DNA from: Saprospiraceae bacterium
Lineage (GTDB): Bacteria; Bacteroidota; Bacteroidia; Chitinophagales; Saprospiraceae
NCBI GenBank assembly: GCA_016722295.1
Contig: JADKGL010000026.1
Location: forward strand, 575,294-639,293
Length of the DNA: 64,000 nt
Reading direction: 5' to 3'
Position numbers and translations under genes: made by a program
The notes under the pieces: generated by a model
Database searches by the model: none
Told to the model about the DNA's origin: nothing
What the model saw: only the letters and a program-made list of their open reading frames with translations
Shown here: positions 8,846 through 18,659 of the stretch, piece after piece
Layout: each line of letters begins with the position of its first letter
How positions within the stretch are numbered: the stretch's first letter is position 1

Positions 8846-11800
8846 CTATTTTTTTACTGAAACTATTTTTGAAGAAAGTATTCCATGTGCATCTGAATAG
8901 ATCGCAACAGTATAGATTCCTTCTGGCAGAAAAGAATTGATCGATGTTGATTTGTTTTTTAATTTTTCGGAAAAAAGTAACCTACCATCTATACTTTTAA
9001 TTTCCATATGCAAATCCTTGTATAGAATGTCTTTTATATTGACAATAACATTACCTGAATTTGGATTTGGAACAATCTGAAAGTCTCCTTCTATTATTAC
9101 TTGATCTGATGTTACAAAAATGTAAGTCAAACACTCTGATGTATCAATACATGAATTTGATTTTATTTCAAGAGCATATTGACCTGAAGTTTTTGGATTG
9201 AATTCAAATTTAGTTTCACCTATGATGGCGGAGTAATTTTTTTGACAATCCAACCATTGATATGATGTAGCATTTGGATTATTTGCAATTAAAGTTCTAT
9301 TGACTTTTGTAATTGTTTTATCAAATTGTTGATCTATTATAAAGTTATATGTCACAATGCTATCGCAAGAAAATTTATCTTTAAAATTCTTGACAATTTT
9401 CTTCGAAGATGTTATCGTATCATTTTCAAAAATGTATTGACGACAAGCACTAATATCAATGGTTTTATACTGAGGAGAGCATTCACCTTGTCTATACATA
9501 AAAGTGTATGTTTCACTGGTGTCAGATTGGCTGCCTACAACAACAATTTTAAAATATACTGCTGTATTTTTTGCAAGAGATGGAATTCCCTCTTTACTTT
9601 TCCACAGTCCAGCTGAATCAATGATTTCTATTCGTTGATCTACGGTTTTATTTTTTGTTCCCCATAATAGATATACACTTTTTAGCAGACTAGTATAATC
9701 TATTGTACATGAAACATTCATTAAGTTATTTATTGGAACATTGAGTTTGTTGTTCAATTCTATACTTGGAATCACTTTAACAATGCGTGGAAAAGTTTCT
9801 TTATTTAGTAATGTAGTTTCCCACAAACCTCTTCCCCATGTGGCCGCTTTCAATGTATTAGAACCTTGATGTATCTCAAGATCTTTTGCTGCAACATTTG
9901 GCAGTAATACATTGTGAATTTTCCATGTTGGTTCATCAATTGATTTTGAAAAAACTCCAATTTCGCAGCCAAGATAAATATTTCGATCTCTATCCATGAT
10001 CACATCATGTATTGGCATATTGCTGAGGTTGTACGTAATGTTTTGCCAAGTCGTTCCTAAATTTTTTGATATAAAAATTTTCTGATCGTCCGCCAAATAA
10101 TTATCATAACATACAATGATTGTAGAATCATTGCTTGGGTCAAAAGTAATTGCAGAAATAGTTAAATTTGGCAGTCCTTGTGTTATTGATTTCCAGGTTT
10201 TGCCTTTGTCGCCACTTAACATAATTTTCTCTCTGCTTGAGATAGCCATTAAGCTAAAATTGGATGAGGACATTGCTGCATTATTTATGACTCCTACATT
10301 AGGATTTCCTATTTCTTTCCATGCGCCCATCTCCCCAAATTTTGAATTTGAATGGACTTTAGTACCATAATGAAACACATTCATTTGATCTTCATGATCT
10401 ACTATCAATGGCGCTGTCCAATCAGCTATATTGTAATCGCCTTCTTCTGGATTAAAAGAAAAATCAGAAGACAATCCACCATCCAATGTAATCTTTCGTG
10501 TGCCATATTGAAAGCTTCCCATCATGTATTTTTGTTGTAATGGATGTACAACACATTCGCCACCATCACCTCCATTCCATTCATTCCATTTTTTTTCATC
10601 CAAAATGCTGGTACCGATATCCTGAGAACCACCTATATGAACAAATTTATTTGATTGACTTATACCAATTCTGTAAAACTCCCTGATCCCCGTTCCATCA
10701 TTAAGTCGATCCCAGGTTCTTCCACCATTCCTGCTTCTGCATAAGTATCCGTCTGTTCCAATATAAAAAACACCTTTCAAACATTTTGCTACAACAAGAT
10801 CTGCATGTGTATAAGCAGAATCAGGTTCGATCGTATTCCAATTATTAACCTCATGAAATGTTTTACCGCCATTGGTCGATTGTTCCACATTGACATAACC
10901 TCCAATCCATAGATTTGAATCAATATCAGAAATTACACAATCATTTATAATATTATATTCAGTAGTGCCAATTTTTGTAAAATTTATTCCTTTGTCGACA
11001 GACTTAAAAATATTTTTTCCTTGAGCAAAATAGAGATGATCGACTTGAGTTGGTGAGGTCATGAGTGTACCAATATTATAGCTAATACCAGGGATTGCTT
11101 TTGAAGGCTTGAATGTGAGTCCCATATCTTCTGATCTTGAAATTGAAGTTCTAAATGTACTAGAACCATCGATAAGATAGACTATTTTAGGATCTGTGGG
11201 ATGAAATGCAAGCTCATTAATATATGCATCTGGTAATAGATAGGTATAACTTTTTAGCTTGTCTGTACTTCGATACAGTCCATTGTTAGTTCCTACAAAA
11301 ATCATATCTTTAATCAATGGATGAAATGCAAGTATTTTTACTATGGCTGTAGAACCTAAACCTCCGAAACCAGTATTTGAATTCAATGCAGTAGCTTGCC
11401 ATGTCTCGCCGCCATCAATAGAATGAAAAATTCCATGAGAAACATTGCTAAAAGATTGAGCTAAGCTAATGAAGACCTCATTAAAATCTAGAGGATTCAC
11501 AGTCATATTATGAACTCCGGGAACAGATAAATACTGAGTCGTATTCTTCCAGGTCTTTCCACCATCTGTAGTTTTATAGAATCCACCACTGCGGGATCCC
11601 ATGTACATATTCTGATCATCGTTAGGATTTACTTCTAAACATTCGACCCTTCCGATTCCAGGATTATATCCAGATGTGATATAGTTTGCATTTGTTGGAC
11701 CCAATTCAAACCATGGCACATTGGCTTGTCTTGAATTATTACTACTTAAAATTTTATTATAGGTCTGCTGTGCCAAATGATAATCTACATTGGCGCGATT

Positions 11801-12028
11801 TCCACTAGGATAAAATCGACTTTCATTGAGATGCTTCCATCTCAAATAAGGCTTCCATCCAGATCCTTTGACAGATTTATCTATTGTGTTAAAGTAATTT
11901 TCCGCATGTTGACATGCATCATAAAAATTAATTTCTGGATTATCTATCCAATTTTTATAATCAGATTGTCCGATAGTTAAACTAGAATTTAGTAAAAATT
12001 CCAAAAAAATGAAAAAAATAGTTCTCAT
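8846..12028 (-). CDS. Secreted Asp-box (BNR/Vps10-like) protein with T9SS sorting domain
   Basis: A very large exported protein of about 1060 aa. The ATG at 12028 gives a classic signal peptide (MRTIFFIFLEFLLNSS...), whereas the longer ATG at 12058 adds 10 residues ahead of it. The first 700 or so residues hold many Asp-box repeats of the type SxDGGKTW (TTDGGKTWKN, SIDGGETWQA, SRNGGRTWDR, SGDKGKTWKS), typical of sortilin/sialidase-like beta-propellers. The C-terminal 80 or so residues are a T9SS type A sorting domain (VPNPNSGNVIVNI... LPEGIYTVAIYSD). Probably cell-surface or released. No catalytic site was identified, so a glycosidase function should not be assumed. Confidence 0.85.
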   Translation of the reverse strand: MRTIFFIFLEFLLNSSLTIGQSDYKNWIDNPEINFYDACQHAENYFNTIDKSVKGSGWKPYLRWKHLNESRFYPSGNRANVDYHLAQQTYNKILSSNNSRQANVPWFELGPTNANYITSGYNPGIGRVECLEVNPNDDQNMYMGSRSGGFYKTTDGGKTWKNTTQYLSVPGVHNMTVNPLDFNEVFISLAQSFSNVSHGIFHSIDGGETWQATALNSNTGFGGLGSTAIVKILAFHPLIKDMIFVGTNNGLYRSTDKLKSYTYLLPDAYINELAFHPTDPKIVYLIDGSSTFRTSISRSEDMGLTFKPSKAIPGISYNIGTLMTSPTQVDHLYFAQGKNIFKSVDKGINFTKIGTTEYNIINDCVISDIDSNLWIGGYVNVEQSTNGGKTFHEVNNWNTIEPDSAYTHADLVVAKCLKGVFYIGTDGYLCRSRNGGRTWDRLNDGTGIREFYRIGISQSNKFVHIGGSQDIGTSILDEKKWNEWNGGDGGECVVHPLQQKYMMGSFQYGTRKITLDGGLSSDFSFNPEEGDYNIADWTAPLIVDHEDQMNVFHYGTKVHSNSKFGEMGAWKEIGNPNVGVINNAAMSSSNFSLMAISSREKIMLSGDKGKTWKSITQGLPNLTISAITFDPSNDSTIIVCYDNYLADDQKIFISKNLGTTWQNITYNLSNMPIHDVIMDRDRNIYLGCEIGVFSKSIDEPTWKIHNVLLPNVAAKDLEIHQGSNTLKAATWGRGLWETTLLNKETFPRIVKVIPSIELNNKLNVPINNLMNVSCTIDYTSLLKSVYLLWGTKNKTVDQRIEIIDSAGLWKSKEGIPSLAKNTAVYFKIVVVGSQSDTSETYTFMYRQGECSPQYKTIDISACRQYIFENDTITSSKKIVKNFKDKFSCDSIVTYNFIIDQQFDKTITKVNRTLIANNPNATSYQWLDCQKNYSAIIGETKFEFNPKTSGQYALEIKSNSCIDTSECLTYIFVTSDQVIIEGDFQIVPNPNSGNVIVNIKDILYKDLHMEIKSIDGRLLFSEKLKNKSTSINSFLPEGIYTVAIYSDAHGILSSKIVSVKK

Positions 12029-12494
12029 TGAGAGTAAGTTTAAACATTGAGAATTCATAAAAAATATAATTGCACAATTATAACTTCAATCGTTAAGAAT
12101 AGTTGTAAAATAAAAATAGAGTGATCGGTTTTTGGCAAATCGATTCATTCTTATTGAAATATAGTCTTACATAATAAGAACTCTAACTTCAAAGTCAATA
12201 TAAGAATTTACAAATAAAATTTGCCTATCAACTTTATTCCAATTGATTTGAACATGTAAAGTATTTATATATGATGGTAATTTTTTTTAAAAAAAGCTAA
12301 CAACTAATTGTGATAAGCATTATCTTTGTTACAGCTCTATGTTATGAAATAGAATGAGAGAATCTGGAGCCATTAATTCCTATTAGGGAAAAGAGAATCT
12401 TATTGTATTTATTTTTAGAGGATAGTCAGAATAGTCTTGTGCCCAAACAAGTATATAATTATTTTTGAACCATATCATTTTAAAATTACTGAAC
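12029..12494. other. Divergent intergenic region with promoter for the plus-strand Asp-box gene
   Basis: About 465 AT-rich bases between two divergent giant secreted-protein genes. A promoter for the rightward gene is visible at 12437-12467. I saw no RNA gene, no long inverted repeat and no convincing small ORF in the rest. Confidence 0.5.
12437..12467 (+). promoter_or_regulatory. Bacteroidota promoter TTG-N20-TATTTTTG
   Basis: TTG at 12437-12439 and TATTTTTG (TAnnTTTG) at 12460-12467 are 20 bases apart, close to the Bacteroidota -33/-7 layout. The -7 box overlaps a possible TTG start at 12465, which favours the ATG at 12495 as the true start with a leader of about 25 bases. Confidence 0.55.
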
Positions 12495-15400
12495 ATGAAA
12501 ATGAAATTCTACTTCCTCACAATTTTACTAAATTGCATTTACCTAACCATTCAAGCACAATCTTGGATTCCTCTCAATGGTCCAAATGGTGCCGAAATAA
12601 ATAAATCGATCATGACTTCAGAAGGTCGTATTTATTCAATCACAAGATCAAATGAAGTTTACATTAGTAAAGATAAAGGAATCAATTGGGAAAAAATAAA
12701 AATCCCCCTTTTTAATGTAAGCACATGTCTAAGTGTATTAATAGCTGAATCACCAACCAAGGATATATTTATAAATATAAATTGTACTTTATACAAAGTC
12801 AAATACCTAGACAATTCTGTAGAGTTAGTAAAGGGCAATATGGAATTGAATAAAATCTATTTTACTAGCTCGGGTGTTATATTTGCAGTAAATTTTGACA
12901 AACTGTTTATATCTAATGATGGTGGTCAGACCTTTACACAAAAATTATTTTCAGGTAATATTTTATCGATAAAGCCAATCGAGAAAGATTTAAACTTAAT
13001 ACAAGTAAATTCAAACTTTTTAAATAAAGAAATTTGGACTATGAAGGATGATGGAAGCTTGATTTCTACTAAAATTTCAAGTATAACAGATTTTACTATT
13101 TTTCACCATAGAAAGTCCAACAAAATATATGCCTTCAACACGGCATCATTTGTTTCTGAAGATAAAGGGCAAAGTTGGATTCCATTCAATCCTATTGTCA
13201 CAGGTGGTAGGTTATATCAAGCATGGGAATTAAATGATGGCAGCATCTTAGCAGCTGGAGTAGATCATTATTACCGATCAATTGATAATGGCTTAACTTG
13301 GTCGATTGATTCAAGCTACTTCTCCGCAAATGTGCGACCATACAATGGAGAGCACTTTATAAACAATAATAATGAACTTTATATTGATACATATTATGAT
13401 AAAATTCTAGCTGAAAGAAATGGGAAAACCAATCTTATAAAAGTAAATGTAAACAGACCAGATATTGGACAAATATATCAAAAAAATCAATCTGAAATTT
13501 TTGCAATTACTTCAAGAGAACTTCAATACTCAAATGATGATGGAAGAAGCTGGAGAACAATTTATGATAATTTAAAATTGTATGGCGAACTTCTCTTTTT
13601 TAAAGATGGAAGTTTATTATTGTCGGAAGATAATCAATTGTTACTTTCAGAAGACTTGGGTTCAAATTGGAATCAAGTAATTTTGCCTTCCATTGTAAAG
13701 CAAATTGACCCAGGGCATGTATTGACAAACTCAAAAGATGAAATACTTATTTTAGATCCAAGAAGTGATGCTGTATTTTTTTCTAGTGACAAAGGTAGAT
13801 CATGGACATCAAAGCCAAGCAGTAATATTCCATACTCTCCATCAGGTTTCCAAATTTCTGAAAATGATATAGTAAATGCATATTCTACTCATGATGGGCA
13901 ATTTTATTATTCAATGGATTTTGGGATAAATTGGATGAATTCAAGAATTTCGTTTGATCAAATTTTAAACCCCGTTCTAACCAATAATAGTCAGTTGATA
14001 ACTTTTGAATTAGGTAATTTTGATACATCCTATTTACTTTATACTAATGATTTTGGGATAACTTTTGACACCATAAATGTGTCACGAGAATATTTTTTGT
14101 ATGCAAACGATCGATTTGGTAACTGTTATTTAATCAATGATTTTGATATGGAAAACAGCGCAATTCTAAATATATATACAAAGCGTTTAACTCCAGCGGA
14201 TTTATCACAAATTATAGTTAGTGACTTTTGGGAATTACATGCAGGGGAAAATGGATATTTGTATGCTTATACTGGATATAATATATTATACAAATATCAT
14301 CAAAAAATAAATACTTATCTTTCACAAGTAAGCGGAAATATTATACTTGATGAAAATCAAAATTGCAAAAAAGATGGCAATGAAAATCAAGGATTCCCTT
14401 ATCAAATTAGCATTAAGAATCAAAACAATTTAACTTATAACATTCCAGTAAATAAATCTGGAGATTTTAAAGCTTTTGTTTCAGCTGGAAATTATCAATT
14501 GCAATTACCAAATTCAAATACACTTTGGCAAGAATGCAATTTGCCTAAAAACATCCAAATCAATGGTAAGGATTCAGTAAAGTATAACGATTTACTAATT
14601 AAACCAATTCAATGGTGCTCAGAAGTTAGAGTGCAATCGACTCTCGGAAGATTGCGCAGATGTTTTGATAATAATATAGCATATATCTACGTCAAAAATT
14701 ATGGCAGTAAGAATGCAAAAGATGTTAAAGTAAAATTGATACTAGATGATTATTTTGACAACATCATATCGTCAGTAAATCCATATTCACAGCAAGGCAA
14801 CATTTTAGAATATATTATACCGGAGCTAAAACTAAGTGAAGAATTGAGAATTCAACTTAATTTTAGAATAAACTGTAGTGCTAGTCTCAACCAAGAGCAT
14901 TGTATTAAAGCTATGTTCGAAAATCCAGATCAATGCAATCAAAATTTACCAAATCCTGATACGACTATAAGCTGCGAAAAAAATATTGGCTCTTTTGACC
15001 CTAATGATAAAATGGCATACACAAATGGAATGCCCTTGACAAATAAAATCACTTCAGACCAAGACATCGAATATTTGATTCGATTTCAAAACACAGGGAC
15101 AGATACTGCATTCAAGGTTGTCATAAGAGATCAATTGGATAAAAATTTAGATTGGAATAGTTTTGAAGTACTTAGCTCTAGCCATCCGTATAGTTTTACA
15201 ATGGATGATGGAGGTTTAGTTACTTTCCTATTCAAGGATATTTTACTTCCCGATAGTTCTATAAATGTAGTAGCATCCAATGGATATATAAAGTATAGTA
15301 TAAAGAAGAAAGATAATATTGCTCTCGGTACAGTCATTCATAATGAAGCTGCTATCTATTTTGATTATAACGAACCTGTTTGGACAAATAAAGTTTCGCT

Positions 15401-15689
15401 ACAGTTGGTTTCACCTTCAAAAACTAAAAATTACAGCCAAGATATTTTATTAACGATAGTGCCAAATCCATTCTCTACAAGAGCTAGTATTTCACTTCCA
15501 AAAGAATTGGAAGATCAAGAGAAGTTGATCAAAATTTTTGATCTTCATGGCAAAGAAATTATACAGTATAAATCAATGGAAAAATCAATTGAATTGGTCA
15601 ATGATCATTTTAGAAATGGAGTCTATCTCATTAAAGTATTTGCTAAGAATGGAAGAACTGGGATTGCAAAATTTGTAGTAGAAAAATAA
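12495..15689 (+). CDS. Secreted Asp-box protein with DUF7619 and T9SS sorting domain
   Basis: An exported protein of about 1064 aa. The ATG at 12495 gives a compact signal peptide ending near IQAQS. The N-terminal 600 residues carry Asp-box motifs such as SKDKGINWEK, SNDGGQTF, SIDNGLTWSI, SNDDGRSWRT and SSDKGRSWTS, indicating beta-propeller repeats. A Cys-containing carboxypeptidase-regulatory-like segment follows. Then comes a DUF7619 domain starting at SFDPNDKMAY (about residue 835), with IRFQNTGTDTAFKVVIRD and LPDSSINVVASNGYI. The end is a T9SS sorting domain (VPNPFSTRASISL... FRNGVYLIKVFAKNG). Probably surface attached or released. No enzymatic residues recognised. Confidence 0.85.
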   Translation: MKMKFYFLTILLNCIYLTIQAQSWIPLNGPNGAEINKSIMTSEGRIYSITRSNEVYISKDKGINWEKIKIPLFNVSTCLSVLIAESPTKDIFININCTLYKVKYLDNSVELVKGNMELNKIYFTSSGVIFAVNFDKLFISNDGGQTFTQKLFSGNILSIKPIEKDLNLIQVNSNFLNKEIWTMKDDGSLISTKISSITDFTIFHHRKSNKIYAFNTASFVSEDKGQSWIPFNPIVTGGRLYQAWELNDGSILAAGVDHYYRSIDNGLTWSIDSSYFSANVRPYNGEHFINNNNELYIDTYYDKILAERNGKTNLIKVNVNRPDIGQIYQKNQSEIFAITSRELQYSNDDGRSWRTIYDNLKLYGELLFFKDGSLLLSEDNQLLLSEDLGSNWNQVILPSIVKQIDPGHVLTNSKDEILILDPRSDAVFFSSDKGRSWTSKPSSNIPYSPSGFQISENDIVNAYSTHDGQFYYSMDFGINWMNSRISFDQILNPVLTNNSQLITFELGNFDTSYLLYTNDFGITFDTINVSREYFLYANDRFGNCYLINDFDMENSAILNIYTKRLTPADLSQIIVSDFWELHAGENGYLYAYTGYNILYKYHQKINTYLSQVSGNIILDENQNCKKDGNENQGFPYQISIKNQNNLTYNIPVNKSGDFKAFVSAGNYQLQLPNSNTLWQECNLPKNIQINGKDSVKYNDLLIKPIQWCSEVRVQSTLGRLRRCFDNNIAYIYVKNYGSKNAKDVKVKLILDDYFDNIISSVNPYSQQGNILEYIIPELKLSEELRIQLNFRINCSASLNQEHCIKAMFENPDQCNQNLPNPDTTISCEKNIGSFDPNDKMAYTNGMPLTNKITSDQDIEYLIRFQNTGTDTAFKVVIRDQLDKNLDWNSFEVLSSSHPYSFTMDDGGLVTFLFKDILLPDSSINVVASNGYIKYSIKKKDNIALGTVIHNEAAIYFDYNEPVWTNKVSLQLVSPSKTKNYSQDILLTIVPNPFSTRASISLPKELEDQEKLIKIFDLHGKEIIQYKSMEKSIELVNDHFRNGVYLIKVFAKNGRTGIAKFVVEK

Positions 15690-15806
15690 ATGCAGTTTTA
15701 ATTAGAGCAAGTATAGTCCTTTATATTTTAAAGTAGAACTTTCCATGTAATAATGGTAGTTCATTATTGGATAAAATCTCTTGTTCGATTTTTACATTAC
15801 ATGAGC

Positions 15807-17765
15807 TTAGTTTAAGATAAGCTGTTTTGTATATTGCCAATCAGTGGACTGTAATCTAACAAAATAGTTTCCAGCAGTTAAATTTGATCTCTGTAGGATT
15901 ATTTTTTTGCGATCTGAATTAAATTCAAGTTGTTGTTGTGTCACAATATTACCTGTAGCATTTATAAGCGATAGTATGACTTTCTCTGGTTTTTTCAATT
16001 CAAGTGTCACGACAAAATTTTCATTTGACGGATTTGGGCTGACTTGAAAATGAATGAGCTCTTCAGGTAATTGATCATGAACCGAAGTCACTTGATTTAC
16101 TGTATTGTTCGCTGAGAGAAGCCATAAGTCTGGATCAAATTTTACAGATGTAATTTTGAAATCCAAAGGCACAGAAAAGGATTCTCCTGAAAACAGATGA
16201 TCAAATCGAACTAAAGTATCGCGACCTTCCCCAGAAAAAAGTACAGGTACAGGCATTTCAAAAAATGATACTGAAGCATCAGAGGTAGTTTGATTAAGCT
16301 GTACATATAATTGATTGGAATTATTCTGATTCCAATTTATTTGATACGATGGATATCCATGACCAGTAAACCAATCTTTAAAATATTCATCAAGATTTTG
16401 ACCACTTGCTTGTTCTAAGTTAGCCTGAAGTTGATGTGTGTGTGCGAAATTAAATTGTGTCTCGTGTAAATAACTTCTTACACCTCTAAAAAAGGCATCA
16501 TCACCCAACTTCCATCTTAGCATATGCAATAGATATGATCCTTTATCATAGCTCAATCTTCCATTAAAAATCCGACCAACACTGGTCGTATCATCTACTT
16601 TTACTGAGCCATTTGGAACAGATGTGATATAATTTATTTTATTGATACGCCAATCCCACCAACTCGTACCTTGTTGAAATCGCTGTCTCGTCAATCCTTC
16701 AAGAAAAGTAGCGAACCCTTCATTCAACCAAATATCTTCCCAACTTCCACAGGTGACCATATCTCCAAACCATTGATGAGCGAGCTCATGGGCTAATAAT
16801 CCCCAACTGTAATTAATAACGAAACTCATCGTTTGGTGCTCCATTCCTCCACCCCAGCCGAACTGAGCATGGCCATATTTTTCTTTATAAAATGGATAAG
16901 TGACAAATAGAGAATCATAGAACTGAAGCACTTTTATTAGATTCTGAGTTCCCTGTTTTGCAGCTTGTAAATCTTCAGGATAAACATAATTCAACATTGG
17001 CAATTGAGTACCATTGCTTAAGGGCACTATGTCAACATACTGCTCATAGTTGGTCACTGCGATAGCAATAAGATAAGGGGCAATAGCATATTGATGTTTC
17101 CAATGAAATATTTTAAAACTATCAATTTGTGTTTCTGAAACCAATAGTCCATTACTTGCTACACGATATTTATCTGGAGTGGTGACAATAACATCAAGCG
17201 AATCCACTTTATCTGTCAATCCATTTTTACACGGCCACCAATCTTGTGCTCCAAATGGCTCTGAGAGCGTCCAAATTATAGGGGTATTATTGTGCATACT
17301 TTGTATGAATGAACCAAATCCACCTGATGGCGGCACACCAGCATAGATTATTGTAAGAGAATCCAAAGTCTCTATTGGTAGGGCCGATGGAAGCTGAACC
17401 GTTAGATCATAAGTTCCTGTCTGAGTAAAGCTAATAGTAGAACCATGATATACTATTTCAGAAACTTTTAATTGTGTGGAAAGATTAAAATTCAAAATAT
17501 CTAAACCATTTTTTTTAGCCTGAAAATAGCAACATGCCTTGCCATCAATTGCATAAACAGCAGGATTGATTTTCCATTCTAAACGATAATATTTTAAATC
17601 AAAACTAAGGTCTTCAATGGATAGCGCATTCAACATCGCATCGTGATATTTTTGTTCATTTCTTGCTTTGTTGCAATAATGGTCCTGAATAGACTCACCA
17701 TTTGATTGGGCTGAGAGATTAAAACCTAAAATAATAAAAATGACGAAAACTAAAAGATTTTTCAC
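15807..17765 (-). CDS. Secreted M1-family metallo-aminopeptidase with T9SS sorting domain
   Basis: A 652-aa exported zinc peptidase with a signal peptide over about residues 1-19. The gluzincin motif HELAHQWFGD (His326, Glu327, His330) is followed by the third zinc ligand in NEGFATFLEG. The usual GAMEN exopeptidase loop appears as GGGMEH. An N-terminal beta-saddle domain precedes the catalytic domain. The last 80 or so residues are a T9SS sorting domain (VSPNPSNENFVVTLEL... NLTAGNYFVRLQS), which points to extracellular peptide trimming. It is transcribed toward the DUF7619 gene and follows a polysaccharide deacetylase on the same strand at a 116-base distance. Confidence 0.92.
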   Translation of the reverse strand: MKNLLVFVIFIILGFNLSAQSNGESIQDHYCNKARNEQKYHDAMLNALSIEDLSFDLKYYRLEWKINPAVYAIDGKACCYFQAKKNGLDILNFNLSTQLKVSEIVYHGSTISFTQTGTYDLTVQLPSALPIETLDSLTIIYAGVPPSGGFGSFIQSMHNNTPIIWTLSEPFGAQDWWPCKNGLTDKVDSLDVIVTTPDKYRVASNGLLVSETQIDSFKIFHWKHQYAIAPYLIAIAVTNYEQYVDIVPLSNGTQLPMLNYVYPEDLQAAKQGTQNLIKVLQFYDSLFVTYPFYKEKYGHAQFGWGGGMEHQTMSFVINYSWGLLAHELAHQWFGDMVTCGSWEDIWLNEGFATFLEGLTRQRFQQGTSWWDWRINKINYITSVPNGSVKVDDTTSVGRIFNGRLSYDKGSYLLHMLRWKLGDDAFFRGVRSYLHETQFNFAHTHQLQANLEQASGQNLDEYFKDWFTGHGYPSYQINWNQNNSNQLYVQLNQTTSDASVSFFEMPVPVLFSGEGRDTLVRFDHLFSGESFSVPLDFKITSVKFDPDLWLLSANNTVNQVTSVHDQLPEELIHFQVSPNPSNENFVVTLELKKPEKVILSLINATGNIVTQQQLEFNSDRKKIILQRSNLTAGNYFVRLQSTDWQYTKQLILN

Positions 17766-17881
17766 AATTTGATTTTAAATATAAAACAATAGAATTCCAC
17801 TAAACAAACAACATTCAAGAGGTCAAATAGATGAATAAATTCATCCATTTTTTAAAATTAGTTAAGCTTGAGAACTAATAA

Positions 17882-18490
17882 TTATATTCTTTCAAATCGA
17901 TATCCTAAATTGCTGTAATATTCAAGCACTTTAGGAAGGGCATAATTTAATTTTTCTTTAGATTTTAAACTGTCATGAAATACGATGATGGATCCCTCAC
18001 TTGCATTTTTGATCACATTCTGAAAGCAAGTTTCTTTATCAATATTGAGATCAAAGTCACCACTTAACACATCCCACATCACGATTTGAAAATGGTTCTG
18101 CAGAATTCTAGCTTGATGTGGACTGATGCGACCATAAGGCGGCCGAAACAATTTGCTTTGAGTGATCTGAGAGGCTTTACGTATATTTTTTAAGAATGCA
18201 GCACTAGGAGTGGTCCAGCCAGAAAGATGATTGTACGTATGGCTTCCTATTGAGTGTCCACGAGCTTTAATATCATTAAAAATATCTGGATTGCGCATGA
18301 CATTTTCGCCCACACAAAAGAAAGTCGCTTTAGCGTGAAATTCATCCAAGACATCTAAAACCCAAGGGGTCACTTCAGGGATAGGGCCATCATCAAAAGT
18401 AAGATATAATACTTTTTCTGTGGTTTCCACTTTCCAAGTGAATCCATTAAAAAATCTCTGTACTAAGCTTGGCGTATAACTCAGATACAT
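17882..18490 (-). CDS. Polysaccharide deacetylase (NodB/CE4 family)
   Basis: A 202-aa single-domain CE4 esterase, expected to remove N-acetyl groups from a polysaccharide such as peptidoglycan or chitin oligomers. Visible motifs are TFDDGP (general base and metal-binding Asp), SHTYNH (metal His pair), RPPYGR, and WDVLSGDFD. The protein begins with MYLSYTPSLVQRF and lacks a clear signal peptide, so its compartment is uncertain. It is divergent from gltX, with a likely gltX promoter at the very start of its coding region. The substrate cannot be decided from the sequence. Confidence 0.9.
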   Translation of the reverse strand: MYLSYTPSLVQRFFNGFTWKVETTEKVLYLTFDDGPIPEVTPWVLDVLDEFHAKATFFCVGENVMRNPDIFNDIKARGHSIGSHTYNHLSGWTTPSAAFLKNIRKASQITQSKLFRPPYGRISPHQARILQNHFQIVMWDVLSGDFDLNIDKETCFQNVIKNASEGSIIVFHDSLKSKEKLNYALPKVLEYYSNLGYRFERI

Positions 18491-18522
18491 TTGTTCAAAT
18501 TTCGATAAAATTGATATCTTTG
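18490..18522 (+). promoter_or_regulatory. Candidate gltX promoter TTTG-N21-TATCTTTG
   Basis: TTTG at 18490-18493 and TATCTTTG (TAnnTTTG) at 18515-18522 are 21 bases apart, matching the Bacteroidota -33/-7 layout. It points toward gltX and would leave a leader of about 130 bases. It abuts the start codon of the divergent deacetylase gene. Confidence 0.5.
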
Positions 18523-18659
18523 CAAAAGGACTTTGGTTTATTACTACGAAATTAACAAGATTTTCTGATTAATAGTATGTTTTTACATCGATTAATTGGA
18601 GAAATATAGATCAAAACCTATTTTTTATCCTATTTTCATCAAATTAAAAAATTAAGTTC

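Noticed and set aside
8846..12028. Calling the Asp-box protein a sialidase or glycosyl hydrolase
   Set aside because: Asp-box repeats alone are structural; no sialidase catalytic Arg triad or acid/base set could be placed.
12465..12494. TTG start for the plus-strand Asp-box gene
   Set aside because: The TTG is part of a TAnnTTTG promoter box and the resulting N-terminus would precede the signal peptide; ATG 12495 is better.
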